From Bin80 sp965209015 (lineage in GTDB: Bacteria; Bacteroidota; Rhodothermia; Rhodothermales; Bin80), in contig OZ242367.1 of NCBI GenBank assembly GCA_965209015.1, positions 1,054,001 through 1,118,000 on the forward strand: a stretch of DNA of 64,000 bases. The letters run 5' to 3'. The notes beneath the pieces were generated by a model, which was not told where the DNA came from, made no database searches, and saw only the letters and a program-made list of their open reading frames with translations. This document shows positions 1-8,851 of the stretch, in pieces (the stretch's first letter is position 1; every line of letters begins with the position of its first letter). The position numbers and the translations under genes are program-made.

Positions 1-3000
1 TCAACGGTCACGGGAGATATAGACTTCAAGAACGGTGGACATATTCATCTTCACGGGCATTCTATGAATTTTGGAGATCCTCCGGCACCCCATACATCAT
101 TTCATAATTTGTCAGTAGGCGGAGATATTTACTCGGAGGCGACTGATGGAGATGGGGATCCGTTAGTTGGATCCATCACGATGGGTGAGGCAGCAGTATC
201 AACCATTGATGGGAAGTGTGCCTCCGGTCTTTCCTTGGGCAGCGGTAACCGTCTAACGCTGACCGGCGAAGATAAAGTAATCAGTACTACTGGAACGTTG
301 GAAATTCCGACATTGGTGGCCATGAATGGGTTGCAAGTTCAGGTCGGAACGCTTGATGTTGAAACACTTCATATCGGTGGGGGTGAGCTTGAGGCAGGTG
401 ACAATCTCGGTACGGTTGAGGTTAAAAACTTGATTCTTCAAGGTGATGGTGTGGACGGCAGTATAGATGCCTCAGAATTGATCACCATCGCCTATGGCAC
501 GCACTCAGGCGATGAGATTGATCTACCCGCTACCTTGACTACGCTAGTGCTTGATTTCTCTGATGAAACCAAAGAACTTCGTATTACGGAGGAGCTGACC
601 GTTGAGAATTTAGGCCTCTGTGGAGGAAATCTGACTCTGGTTGAGGTAGATGAAGATCCTGAAAAGAATCGGACGCTAGAGGTTACAGAGTTTCTTCATG
701 TCCGAGACGGAAATTTGGTGTTTGATGAAGACGATCCAGGGTCAATTGTCACGGATATGGCGGACCCTGCGGACCTTGATAATGATGGTTACATTCTTCG
801 TTATGAAACTGCTGGTGCACGCACGGTTGCTGAAGAGTGGTTTGCCCCAAGAAAAGTGGTAGTAGATCATGCAGATGCCAGGATTACCGTGGGAGAGGCT
901 AAAGAAATCCCAACTATTCTTCACCTCTTCAAGGGAGAGATGCATCTGGAAGATAATTTGGAAGTGAACGGTCAATTATTGGTAGACGAGGGTACTCAGT
1001 TACTTGCTATGGGGAACAATGTGATTACTCGCGGCGCCGCTGTTGATAGTGTGAGGGGAACTTTGATGACCGATGGTGGCAATCTACATGTGTTAGGGAG
1101 AAACAACTCGGACGGAGTATATCAGACTAACACTGCACAAATTGTAGTCTCTCCCACGGGAGTGGTTGATGTTGGGACAGGTACTTTGCAGCTTGGTCCA
1201 AATGAACTTGTGAGTCAGGATAATTTAATGGGTGACGCCCGTCCAGAAGTAACTTTGATTGTTAACGATGAACGGAAAGATGACAATGGTATGGTGGCAG
1301 GTAGGATTGAAGTTCCTATGGGGAGTAAAAGGACGAATATGTTTGGAAGTAAGTTTGATGTGGTTGTCTATGATGGAACTGCCACTCCGAATACAGGGAC
1401 TAACACGGGCAACTGGAGTGGCTCCCTCATCTTCCAATACCGATCACATGTTGTGATTGATAGTTTAGAGGCGAATAATGGTGGTGTTGATTTTCGAGGC
1501 TATAATGCACTTGAAATAACCGAGACGGATGACGGCATTGATGATGACAGCGTTGTGATCAATAAATCTGTTGCGCTCACTTCTGCACAGATTAACGTGT
1601 TCGATCAGGTTGAGTCCATTACCTTTGGCGAAAATTTCTCAATCAGCGGTACCGGAGGTTTTGCATCCAGAGACTTAGCAATGGTGGTCACGGTTGAGGG
1701 AGACTTCACTTTTGAGACGGATAAAGATGGTGCAGTTAACAGCGTGTTCCCCGAATCAGGAGTATCCTTGAGTCAAACTACCACGAAAACTGTTGAGGGT
1801 GATTTCAGGGTGTTTGGCGATGGAGCGGCGACTCGGTATGGAACGGCATCAGATAATGACAATACTACCAAGTTAGTCTTGCACGGTGGTTTTGATTTCA
1901 GCTTATCAGGAGAGGACTATGTTCTCAATGCAGATTTGGAGTTCGCGGGCAAAAGCGGAGAACCGCAGTCAATCACGACGTCAGAGATTAATCTGGGTAA
2001 TGTGGAAATTGACAACGGAGCGGGGGTGCTACTGAAGAGTCATGTGATGCAGCATGATGCCGCGACGTTGACTTTGATTAGGGGAGTAATCCACACCGGG
2101 AGCGATTCTGACTTTGCTTGGCTTATCAAGAATCCAACGATTGAGGAAAACCTCATCCGCCGTAATGCCGGCAGTGCTGGGGCTGGTGTAATTGTGAGAG
2201 GATCCCGGCAGTCGTATGTGTCAGGTGCGCTGACCCGTCATTTAGAATTTGGAAATGCAGGTGGTGGAAATGTTAGCGGTGGCTATCTCTTCCCTCTGGG
2301 CACCTCTGATGAGGATGCAAGTTACTATCGTCCAGTCGTGGTTCAGTTGCCGGCCGATTTAGTGGAACAGCAGCCTCTCACAGTAGCTCCAATGATTGCG
2401 GATGGGACCCCGAATTGGCCTGATGATGGATTGGTGGTTCGAGGTTCAAATGCTTCACTTACATTGGATGTCTATTCCGATATATTCTGGAGAGCGAATC
2501 TGGGTGAGGAGCAGATATTAACCAGCGAAATCAATCTACGTGTTGCCGCGGCAGGTCTCTCAAATGTGTTTGATGCGTCACGTTTGCGAATTGTTCAGTG
2601 GGATTGTGATTGGACAAATCCGCGTTTAGCTGGGCAGTATGATATCACTGGTTCCGCATCTTCCGAGTCATTTGCGGTCAATGACTATGTCAATGGCTCG
2701 CTGAATATCACTCAGGAGGGAATTATCTTTGAGAATTGTGCTATCTTTGGAATCGCGGCAAATGGAATCGAGAATCCAATTCATCTTTCTGGAGGCAGTG
2801 GACTTGCCGAAATTCAGTTTATTCATAACGCAGCAGTGCCTGTACCTGTAAGTATAGGTTTGGGTGCTGAAATTCGTCTTACAGATCTGTCTCCTCAAAA
2901 TGCAACGGGTTACTTGCCTCTCTCTTCTGGTTCGCATGTGGCGATGATTACTGCTTCGGGGGTTCCTGAAGCGCAGTTACCAGATCCCATATCACTTCCT

Positions 3001-3762
3001 AACTTAGAGTCAGGTAAGAGCTATGTTGCAATAATCCATGGTGCCTTCCCTGCGGAAAACATCAGGGTAAAGTTCTTTGAATCTCGCAAGGTATCAGCTG
3101 TAACCAATATGGTTGAAGCTGCCCTTGTACATGGTGTTTTTGGTGCTCCTGCGGTTACTGTATTTGAGTTAGATCCAATTAATGACGCTGAGCCTCCAAG
3201 ACTAATTACCAGAGAGTTAGCCTTTGATAATCATACCCGTTATCTAGCGTTTGAACCTGGGTTCACCAATCTTCAGGTCGCTACTTTGGATAACGATCAA
3301 GTAAATGAGATTGCTGTGTTCCAAGTTGATCTAGGTGGCCGTCAGGGCGAGGCAGTGATTCTTAACTTCTCTGGTGCAGGTACATCTGGTGGTCTGGAAG
3401 TTTATGGTGTTGATGTGAACGGAGATGAGGTTCCAAGTTACATCATTCGCCGGACTGATGTGGATACCGCAGAAGAGATTCCGACTGAGTTTGCTCTACA
3501 CGGCAACTATCCGAACCCGTTCAATCCTTCAACACAGATCACGTTTGATCTTCCAGAGTCTGCACAGGTGAGTCTGCAGGTGATAGACATGCTTGGACGG
3601 GAAGTGATGACGTTACCTGCGAGGGAGTTTGATGCGGGAGCGAACCGGAGTATTGAGTTGAATGCGATCAACTTGTCTTCGGGTGCATATCTCTACCGGA
3701 TGATTGCCACAGGTGCAGAGAGTCAGTATGTGAAGACTGGACGCATGACACTGGTGAAGTAG
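1..3762 (+). CDS. T9SS-sorted surface protein, 5' end outside window
   Basis: The reading frame is open from the first base, so the gene starts upstream; the first ATG inside the window (64) is probably internal. At least 1,250 residues are visible. Most of it is a repetitive beta-strand-rich region with many Asp/Gly turns, as in large secreted beta-helix or adhesin-like proteins. Around nucleotides 2800-3060 there is a stretch resembling DUF4397-type beta domains (IQFIHNAAVPVPV...). The last 90 residues are a T9SS type A sorting domain with NYPNPFNPST, then LSSGAYLYRM and a C-terminal TLVK. The protein should cross the outer membrane by type IX secretion and be anchored or released at the surface. 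Substrate or partner cannot be told. A strong terminator follows. Confidence 0.85.
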   Translation, partial: STVTGDIDFKNGGHIHLHGHSMNFGDPPAPHTSFHNLSVGGDIYSEATDGDGDPLVGSITMGEAAVSTIDGKCASGLSLGSGNRLTLTGEDKVISTTGTLEIPTLVAMNGLQVQVGTLDVETLHIGGGELEAGDNLGTVEVKNLILQGDGVDGSIDASELITIAYGTHSGDEIDLPATLTTLVLDFSDETKELRITEELTVENLGLCGGNLTLVEVDEDPEKNRTLEVTEFLHVRDGNLVFDEDDPGSIVTDMADPADLDNDGYILRYETAGARTVAEEWFAPRKVVVDHADARITVGEAKEIPTILHLFKGEMHLEDNLEVNGQLLVDEGTQLLAMGNNVITRGAAVDSVRGTLMTDGGNLHVLGRNNSDGVYQTNTAQIVVSPTGVVDVGTGTLQLGPNELVSQDNLMGDARPEVTLIVNDERKDDNGMVAGRIEVPMGSKRTNMFGSKFDVVVYDGTATPNTGTNTGNWSGSLIFQYRSHVVIDSLEANNGGVDFRGYNALEITETDDGIDDDSVVINKSVALTSAQINVFDQVESITFGENFSISGTGGFASRDLAMVVTVEGDFTFETDKDGAVNSVFPESGVSLSQTTTKTVEGDFRVFGDGAATRYGTASDNDNTTKLVLHGGFDFSLSGEDYVLNADLEFAGKSGEPQSITTSEINLGNVEIDNGAGVLLKSHVMQHDAATLTLIRGVIHTGSDSDFAWLIKNPTIEENLIRRNAGSAGAGVIVRGSRQSYVSGALTRHLEFGNAGGGNVSGGYLFPLGTSDEDASYYRPVVVQLPADLVEQQPLTVAPMIADGTPNWPDDGLVVRGSNASLTLDVYSDIFWRANLGEEQILTSEINLRVAAAGLSNVFDASRLRIVQWDCDWTNPRLAGQYDITGSASSESFAVNDYVNGSLNITQEGIIFENCAIFGIAANGIENPIHLSGGSGLAEIQFIHNAAVPVPVSIGLGAEIRLTDLSPQNATGYLPLSSGSHVAMITASGVPEAQLPDPISLPNLESGKSYVAIIHGAFPAENIRVKFFESRKVSAVTNMVEAALVHGVFGAPAVTVFELDPINDAEPPRLITRELAFDNHTRYLAFEPGFTNLQVATLDNDQVNEIAVFQVDLGGRQGEAVILNFSGAGTSGGLEVYGVDVNGDEVPSYIIRRTDVDTAEEIPTEFALHGNYPNPFNPSTQITFDLPESAQVSLQVIDMLGREVMTLPAREFDAGANRSIELNAINLSSGAYLYRMIATGAESQYVKTGRMTLVK

Positions 3763-3796
3763 TGCGGAACGAGTAGAACACTACTCAACGTCAAAC

Positions 3797-3837
3797 AAAG
3801 CGCCCTGATACCGAATAGGTGTCAGGGCGCTTTTATT
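3797..3837 (+). terminator. Rho-independent terminator
   Basis: A nearly perfect 16-bp stem (AAAGCGCCCTGATACC pairing with GGTGTCAGGGCGCTTT), a 5-nt loop and a following T-rich run. It lies 35 bp after the stop of the T9SS cargo gene and closes that transcript. Confidence 0.9.
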
Positions 3838-3864
3838 TTGTATTTCCACGATCAGGAAAAATCA

Positions 3865-4008
3865 ATGCAAGTTCACTATCCCCATGGGAAATCACTTCTC
3901 AGCTTTATGCGTGAATTCCGACAACACCTCCAGTTCCGACAGGAGAGTGCAGTTGTGTATGTTGATGTGCCAATCATGATTGGACGCAGACGCACCAAGT
4001 TGCCATAG
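3865..4008 (+). CDS. possible small protein, 47 aa, or gene remnant
   Basis: An ATG-initiated ORF of 47 codons in the gap between the terminator and the DUF262 gene. The end (VDVPIMIGRRRTKLP) has the composition of a real protein and could be a leftover of a longer coding sequence. I do not recognise the family. It ends about 100 bp before the preferred start of the next gene. It could equally be chance. Confidence 0.25.
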   Translation: MQVHYPHGKSLLSFMREFRQHLQFRQESAVVYVDVPIMIGRRRTKLP

Positions 4009-4106
4009 GTTACAAGAGTGGCATAGCGATCATGCAGACCGGAATGTACAGTGGAACTGAACAGGTCTTGAATTTGAATACACATCGCATAGAATTATAT
4101 TCAGTT

Positions 4107-5873
4107 ATGTCCTATCAAAAAGAAGTTAAAATTGAAGATACGCTCAAACAGATTGAGCGCCGTGAAATCGTCCTGCCTGCTATACAACGTGAGTTCGTGT
4201 GGCAGCCAGAGCAGATCTGTACCTTATTTGATAGCCTAATGCAAGAATATCCTTTTGGTACATTTCTGTATTGGAAGGTCAACCAAGAAAACAATAAACA
4301 CTATCAGTTTTATGATTTTGTTCTAGACTACCATGAGCTTGATGCATCGCATTGCCCACGGATTGGGAAGATGATTGATCGTGATGTTATCGCTGTACTT
4401 GATGGTCAGCAGCGGCTGACCGCACTGAACATTGGTCTTCGTGGTTCATTAGCTAAGAAACTTCCATACAAGCGTTGGGGTAATGATGACGCCTTTCCCC
4501 AACGTTTCCTGTATCTCAATCTGTTGTGGACTCCCTCCAAAGAGGAAGACGGGGTAAATAAGCGTTATCATTTTGAATTCCTCACTCGTGCACAAGCAGA
4601 TCAAGCAGAGAGGCAGTCAGAATGTTGGTTTCCTGTGCGCGATATACTTACTCTTAATGACAGCGGACCGGCATTGACGGCATGGCTGCTGGGAAAATAT
4701 AAATTGGGTGATTCCTTAACGACTGCACACAAAGTTTCCTACCAATTATTTAGGGTTGTTCGTGAACTACCTCTGGTACTATTTTATGAAGAGCAAAGCC
4801 AAGAGCTGGAGAAGGTTCTTCAAATCTTTATTAGGACAAATAGTGGAGGGACGCTTCTGTCTTATTCAGACTTATTACTTTCCATTGCCGTAGCTCAGTG
4901 GACATCAGACGCACGTGAAGAGATTCACCAATTAGTGGATGACTTAAACAATAGGGGCACCGGTTTCTCCTTTTCCAAAGATTGGGTCTTGAAGGCTGGC
5001 TTGATGCTTAGTGATATCGGGAGTGTAGGATTTAAAGTTGCCAATTTCAATCGGGAAAATATGCGGGTTCTGGAAGAAAGATGGCCAGCAATCAAAGAAG
5101 CGTTAATCCTGACCGTTGAATTGGTATCAAGATTTGGGTTCAGTGAAAAAACACTCAGAGCTGATAGTGCATTGTTGCCAATTGCTTATTATCTCTTTGC
5201 CAGAAATGCCAATGCAAAATATCTCAAAGGCCAAGAATTTTTGATCGACAGAGAATCAATCCGAAAGTGGCTGATTGCGAGCTTTCTCAAGCCCTCCGGG
5301 ATTTGGGGAAGCGGACTTGATTCATTCCTCACCGCACTTCGGCAAAACATTCAAAACGACCACTCTGCCTTTCCAGCAGTTCAGATTGGAGAGACGATGC
5401 GTGTGCGGGGTAAATCCTTAGAATTCAATTCTGACGAAATAGATGATTTAACAGAAATGCAGAGTCACGATAAGCGAACCTTTTCCTTACTTTCCCTAAT
5501 ATTTGATCATCTGGATATGCAACAGCACTTTGATGTGGATCATGTTTTCCCGAAGGCCAACTTTACCCCATCAAAACTCAAAGCACTTGGGCTTTCTGAA
5601 AATGATGCAAGCCAATATAAAAATTGGTCGAATCGACTTCCGAACCTTCAGTTGCTCATCGGGCGCAAAAATATACAAAAGGGAGTCATGATGCCCGCAG
5701 ATTGGCTGCGCCAGTTTCCATCTGACTCTGGGCGAGAGAATTACTCCATCACCCATTTGTTAGGTGAAATTCCGGAGTCAATATGTGATTTTCCTTCATT
5801 TTATGAAATAAGAAGGAAGTTGCTCAGAGATAAAATTGAACAGCTATTGAGAGAAGAGACAATATTGGTATGA
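4107..5873 (+). CDS. DUF262 and HNH (DUF1524-like) protein, GmrSD-type restriction candidate
   Basis: 588 residues from the ATG at 4107; an in-frame ATG at 4032 would add 25 residues that do not look like the family. The N-terminal half is a DUF262 domain (ParB/Srx-like): IQREFVW near residue 25 and the hallmark DGQQR at residues 99-103. The C-terminal part carries an HNH-type motif, DVDHVFPKA around residues 476-484, followed by NRLPNLQLL and the Asn/Lys-rich stretch usual in DUF1524 nucleases. This DUF262+HNH layout is that of fused GmrSD-like type IV restriction enzymes, which use nucleotide hydrolysis to cut modified phage DNA. The role is inferred from the architecture. Flanked downstream by IS relics. 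Confidence 0.85.
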   Translation: MSYQKEVKIEDTLKQIERREIVLPAIQREFVWQPEQICTLFDSLMQEYPFGTFLYWKVNQENNKHYQFYDFVLDYHELDASHCPRIGKMIDRDVIAVLDGQQRLTALNIGLRGSLAKKLPYKRWGNDDAFPQRFLYLNLLWTPSKEEDGVNKRYHFEFLTRAQADQAERQSECWFPVRDILTLNDSGPALTAWLLGKYKLGDSLTTAHKVSYQLFRVVRELPLVLFYEEQSQELEKVLQIFIRTNSGGTLLSYSDLLLSIAVAQWTSDAREEIHQLVDDLNNRGTGFSFSKDWVLKAGLMLSDIGSVGFKVANFNRENMRVLEERWPAIKEALILTVELVSRFGFSEKTLRADSALLPIAYYLFARNANAKYLKGQEFLIDRESIRKWLIASFLKPSGIWGSGLDSFLTALRQNIQNDHSAFPAVQIGETMRVRGKSLEFNSDEIDDLTEMQSHDKRTFSLLSLIFDHLDMQQHFDVDHVFPKANFTPSKLKALGLSENDASQYKNWSNRLPNLQLLIGRKNIQKGVMMPADWLRQFPSDSGRENYSITHLLGEIPESICDFPSFYEIRRKLLRDKIEQLLREETILV

Positions 5874-6149
5874 TAACGAAAGAGCATAATGCACCTGATC
5901 CGGATAAGCACCAGATTCACCGATTGGTTATAGCCATCTCAATCGATCAGTCGGGTAGGGCAGTCTTTGTAGCTTGGCTCTGATCCTGAATTTCCACATC
6001 CTGTAAGATATTTTCCATTGAAGATTCAGTTGTCAAGTGGTTTGAATCTGTATGTGGGGCAGACGTTTTGCCGACTCTGTTCCAACTAAATCGGAATAGG
6101 TGGCTCAGTTGGTCGGAATATACACCCAGTTGGAGCGGAATACACACTT
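5874..6149. other. non-coding; IS-end-like repeats at 6060-6149
   Basis: No credible gene. The right part (6060-6149) consists of repeated units containing 'cggaat' spaced by 'gttgg' boxes, such as AACTGGGTGTATATTCCGACC on the minus strand. They resemble the iterated terminal repeats of IS21-family elements and match the style of 7230-7296 and 28276-28351. Probably the remains of a third IS21 subtype whose genes are gone. Confidence 0.45.
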
Positions 6150-6206
6150 AGGATTATCCCAAGATTTAATCACAGCAAAAACCGTAAAAAGTTTTGTCGT
6201 TAGACA
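6150..6206 (-). mobile_element. left-end fragment of IS21-family element, type B
   Basis: On the minus strand it begins TGTCTAACGACAAAACTTTT and continues to GGGATAATCCTAAG. The same terminal sequence occurs at 14351 (minus) and 22584 (plus), where the third copy leads into an IstA N-terminus. Here it interrupts the type A istA relic inside the codons for ...ILEQ. Only the first ~57 bp remain. Confidence 0.6.
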
Positions 6207-7229
6207 CTGCTCTAAGATCGCGGCATTGAACTCTGCAAGACTGTGGAAGGTAACGTTTCGGAGTGCTCCCAAAACGCTTCGCTGTAGCAAGGCAACCCCG
6301 CCTTCTGCCTTCGCTTTATCTCTAGGTTTTCTGGGACGTGCGGGAAGTACACCGACATGGTAATGTTCGGCCAAATCAGGAAAAGATTCGTTCAGAATCG
6401 GTGTGTCATCCGTACGGAACTTGATGGGGGCGGATTTTAGATTGTCTGGTACAATCGACGAGGGACACCGCCGAAAAACTCAAATGCCCGACGAATAGAC
6501 CCGCAGAAATCTACAATCTTTTGCGTCGGCATGGCTTCTGCATAGAGATATCCAGATGTCCCCAGCACGGCAACAAACAACTCCACCTGCCGAATCTCAC
6601 CGCTTGGATCTACGATGGAGGGTTTCTTCCCAGAGTAATCCACAAACAATCGCTCTCCGGCTTTGTGCATTAGGCGCATGACGGGATCCACCTGAGTGGA
6701 ACGCCAGATGCGATATAAATCGGCAAACCGACTCTACTGATCGCCCATTGGATTCGCTTCAATGTATTCTTTCCAAAGCTGATAGAGCGTCAGGGATCGG
6801 TGGTTGGCCAGTTCGCTACGAACTTCGGTCCAGTTCGGAACGGGACGTTCAATTGACGCATCCCGCACCCTAGAAGGGTAGAGGATTGCTTCTAATTTTG
6901 CATCGGTCATCTGCTCCGGTAAAGGCCAAGTCAACTGCGCAACCTCTGCACGGTCAAGAAGACGGGATACCGAAGCACGACTAATCCCCACACTCCGAGC
7001 AATTGCCCGATTGGATAGGTGTTCAACAAAGTGAAGTTTTAAGATACGCTTGCTCTCTCTCATCTGTATTCGTTTAGCAGGAATGATTCCTGGCAATTTG
7101 TGAAATGAAATGCGAAGATTACGCCAAGCAAAAATTTTTGTGAAAGGCGCCGCGTACAAGCCCAATTCATGGACTCTGATTGTCCAATCCACCGACTGAG
7201 AAGGTGGCTCACTTCGTTCGGAATACTCA
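6207..7229 (-). pseudogene. istA: istA pseudogene of IS21-family element, type A
   Basis: The minus-strand fragments clearly match the intact IstA at 23343-24884 (KRIQMRESKRIL, LSNRAIARSVGISRAS, RLFVDYSGKK, ARPRKPRDKAKAEGG). The left terminus TGAGTATTCC with the GAGCCAC box lies at 7229. Damage: the start codon is ATT where the intact copy has ATG; a stop replaces a Tyr codon at about 6735; a frameshift lies near 6455 before the second catalytic Asp; the 3' half is lost where the type B end joins at 6206. There is no istB. This is a dead copy that marks the left border of the NACHT/AAA pair. Confidence 0.85.
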
Positions 7230-7296
7230 GCCACCTATTCCGGCCTATTGGGTACCCCAATTGAGCGGATTGACTGTCCCAATTGTAGCGGAATCG
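7230..7296. repeat. IS21-like terminal repeats, third subtype
   Basis: Iterated 'attgggacag/attggggtac' and 'tccgc' boxes next to the end of the istA relic. They resemble those at 6060-6149 and 28276-28351. Likely the old end of another element into which the type A IS21 inserted. The following 205 bp up to 7501 show no gene and would hold the promoter of the next operon. Confidence 0.4.
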
Positions 7297-7501
7297 GCAT
7301 CGAGAGTCGTAATATGTTAAATAGATTATAGTTACATCTGTAGCCTAACTCAGGAAAATGTTCATGCAAATGGTGGAAGATAAGTGGGACCTATTTATTT
7401 GTAATCCAATCCCTGCGGACTGACTGATTGGAACAATTCAATCCTTGAAACTTAAAAAAAGTACTCTACTTCTGATTTTTATTCAGTCAAAATTTCTAAA
7501 C

Positions 7502-8851
7502 ATGAAGATTTATGAGCGATCACATGTGCGTTATTTCCTCGAGAGGCTATCAGGAGGATCGAATATGCGAATCTTGGCCATCAATGGACCCAGACAGGTG
7601 GGAAAAACAACGATCATCCATCAGGTTCGCCAGAAATTGATTCAATCCCGAATCCCGTGCTGGTATCTCCCCATGGATGACTTTGCTTCTGATGATTCTG
7701 ACTGGAATCGAATTAAGTTGATTGATGAGAATCGGGGAGTTAGAGACGGTTCACAGAGACAGGATTTCGCAATTGGCACAATTAGAGAAACTGGATCCCA
7801 GTCAAATCAGCATGAGTTGATTCAAATATGGGAAAAAGCTCGCCAGGAATCTTTAAACTCGGAGCGGGGCATGGTTTTGATTTTTGATGAAATCCAGATT
7901 ATTCCTCGCTGGTCAAACATTGTAAAGGGACTTTGGGATACGGATCGAAGGGAAGGATATCCTCTTCGCGTGGTGATTCTGGGTTCTTCTCCATGGAGAT
8001 TAATGATCGGGCAAAATGAGAGTCTTGCCGGTCGTTTTGATTCTTACCGAGTCACACACTGGACACTTCCCGAAATGACTCAAGCGTTCGGGCTAACGAT
8101 TGAGGAATTTATATTTTTCGGGGGCTATCCCTACCCATTTGACAATGAACTCAAAGGAAGGACGCTGCGTCCTTGGCGTGACTATATTATTCAATCAATT
8201 GTGACACCCGTGATTGATCGAGATATCATTGGACTCACACGTATCCAAAAGCCTGCTCTGATGCGCCAACTGCTTGAACTCGCACAACAGCTTTCGGGGC
8301 AAATAATTTCCTACAACAAGTTGCTTGGCAAACTTCAGGATGCAGGCAATGCAACCACGCTGGCAAGTTACCTGAAACTACTATCCGATGCCAGCTTGGT
8401 TGTGCCACTTGAACAATACTCCAAATCTCCACATCGGAGGAGATCCAGCTCTCCAAAACTTAACGTTTTGAATACAGCACTCATGACTGCCAATTCGGGT
8501 TATTCTTTTGAGGAAGCTCGAGCTGATCGATCCTTCTGGGGACGCATTGTGGAGAGTGCAGTCGGTGCGCATTTACACAATACGCGGGAGATAGCAACCC
8601 ATATTCATTATTGGCGACGCGATGGTGGCAAGTATGAGGTTGATTTTGTCATATCTCGTGGCCCCCATCTACTGGGAGTGGAAGTGAAGAGTGGCAAAAG
8701 ACGGGCATCTCAAGGCTTGAGCGAATTCAAAAAACGCTTCAAAAATGCCCAAATCATGGAGGTGGGTCCAGATTTGCATGCGATTCCATTCAATGATTTT
8801 TTTTCACTAACCGCCGACGAGTGGATTGACGAAAAATGTGTGAGATCGTAG
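7502..8851 (+). CDS. AAA-type ATPase with C-terminal DUF4143/PD-(D/E)XK domain
   Basis: 449 residues from the ATG at 7502 (MKIYERSHV); a TTG at 7445 would add 19 residues that do not fit the family. Walker A GPRQVGKTT is at 29-37 and Walker B LIFDE with D129-E130. A middle helical part follows, and a C-terminal nuclease-like motif, D381 ... E394-V-K396 (EVDFVISRG...GVEVKSGK), as in DUF4143/DUF234-type ATPases. Family members are poorly understood; some sit in toxin or defence loci. The 3' end overlaps the next gene by 16 bp, so the two are probably co-translated and act together. No IS gene lies between them. Function is unknown; a role in defence is inferred from partner and context. Confidence 0.8.
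   Translation: MKIYERSHVRYFLERLSGGSNMRILAINGPRQVGKTTIIHQVRQKLIQSRIPCWYLPMDDFASDDSDWNRIKLIDENRGVRDGSQRQDFAIGTIRETGSQSNQHELIQIWEKARQESLNSERGMVLIFDEIQIIPRWSNIVKGLWDTDRREGYPLRVVILGSSPWRLMIGQNESLAGRFDSYRVTHWTLPEMTQAFGLTIEEFIFFGGYPYPFDNELKGRTLRPWRDYIIQSIVTPVIDRDIIGLTRIQKPALMRQLLELAQQLSGQIISYNKLLGKLQDAGNATTLASYLKLLSDASLVVPLEQYSKSPHRRRSSSPKLNVLNTALMTANSGYSFEEARADRSFWGRIVESAVGAHLHNTREIATHIHYWRRDGGKYEVDFVISRGPHLLGVEVKSGKRRASQGLSEFKKRFKNAQIMEVGPDLHAIPFNDFFSLTADEWIDEKCVRS

Noticed and set aside
5947..6147. 66-codon minus-strand ORF after the DUF262 gene
   Set aside because: Its first third is translated IS-end repeats, and no IstB or other motif is present.
7445..7501. TTG start adding 19 residues to the AAA/DUF4143 protein
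   Set aside because: The ATG at 7502 gives the usual short N-terminus before the Walker A motif; the extension is hydrophobic and unlike the family.
8235..8572. Minus-strand ORFs inside the AAA/DUF4143 gene
   Set aside because: Shadows of a clearly coding plus-strand frame.
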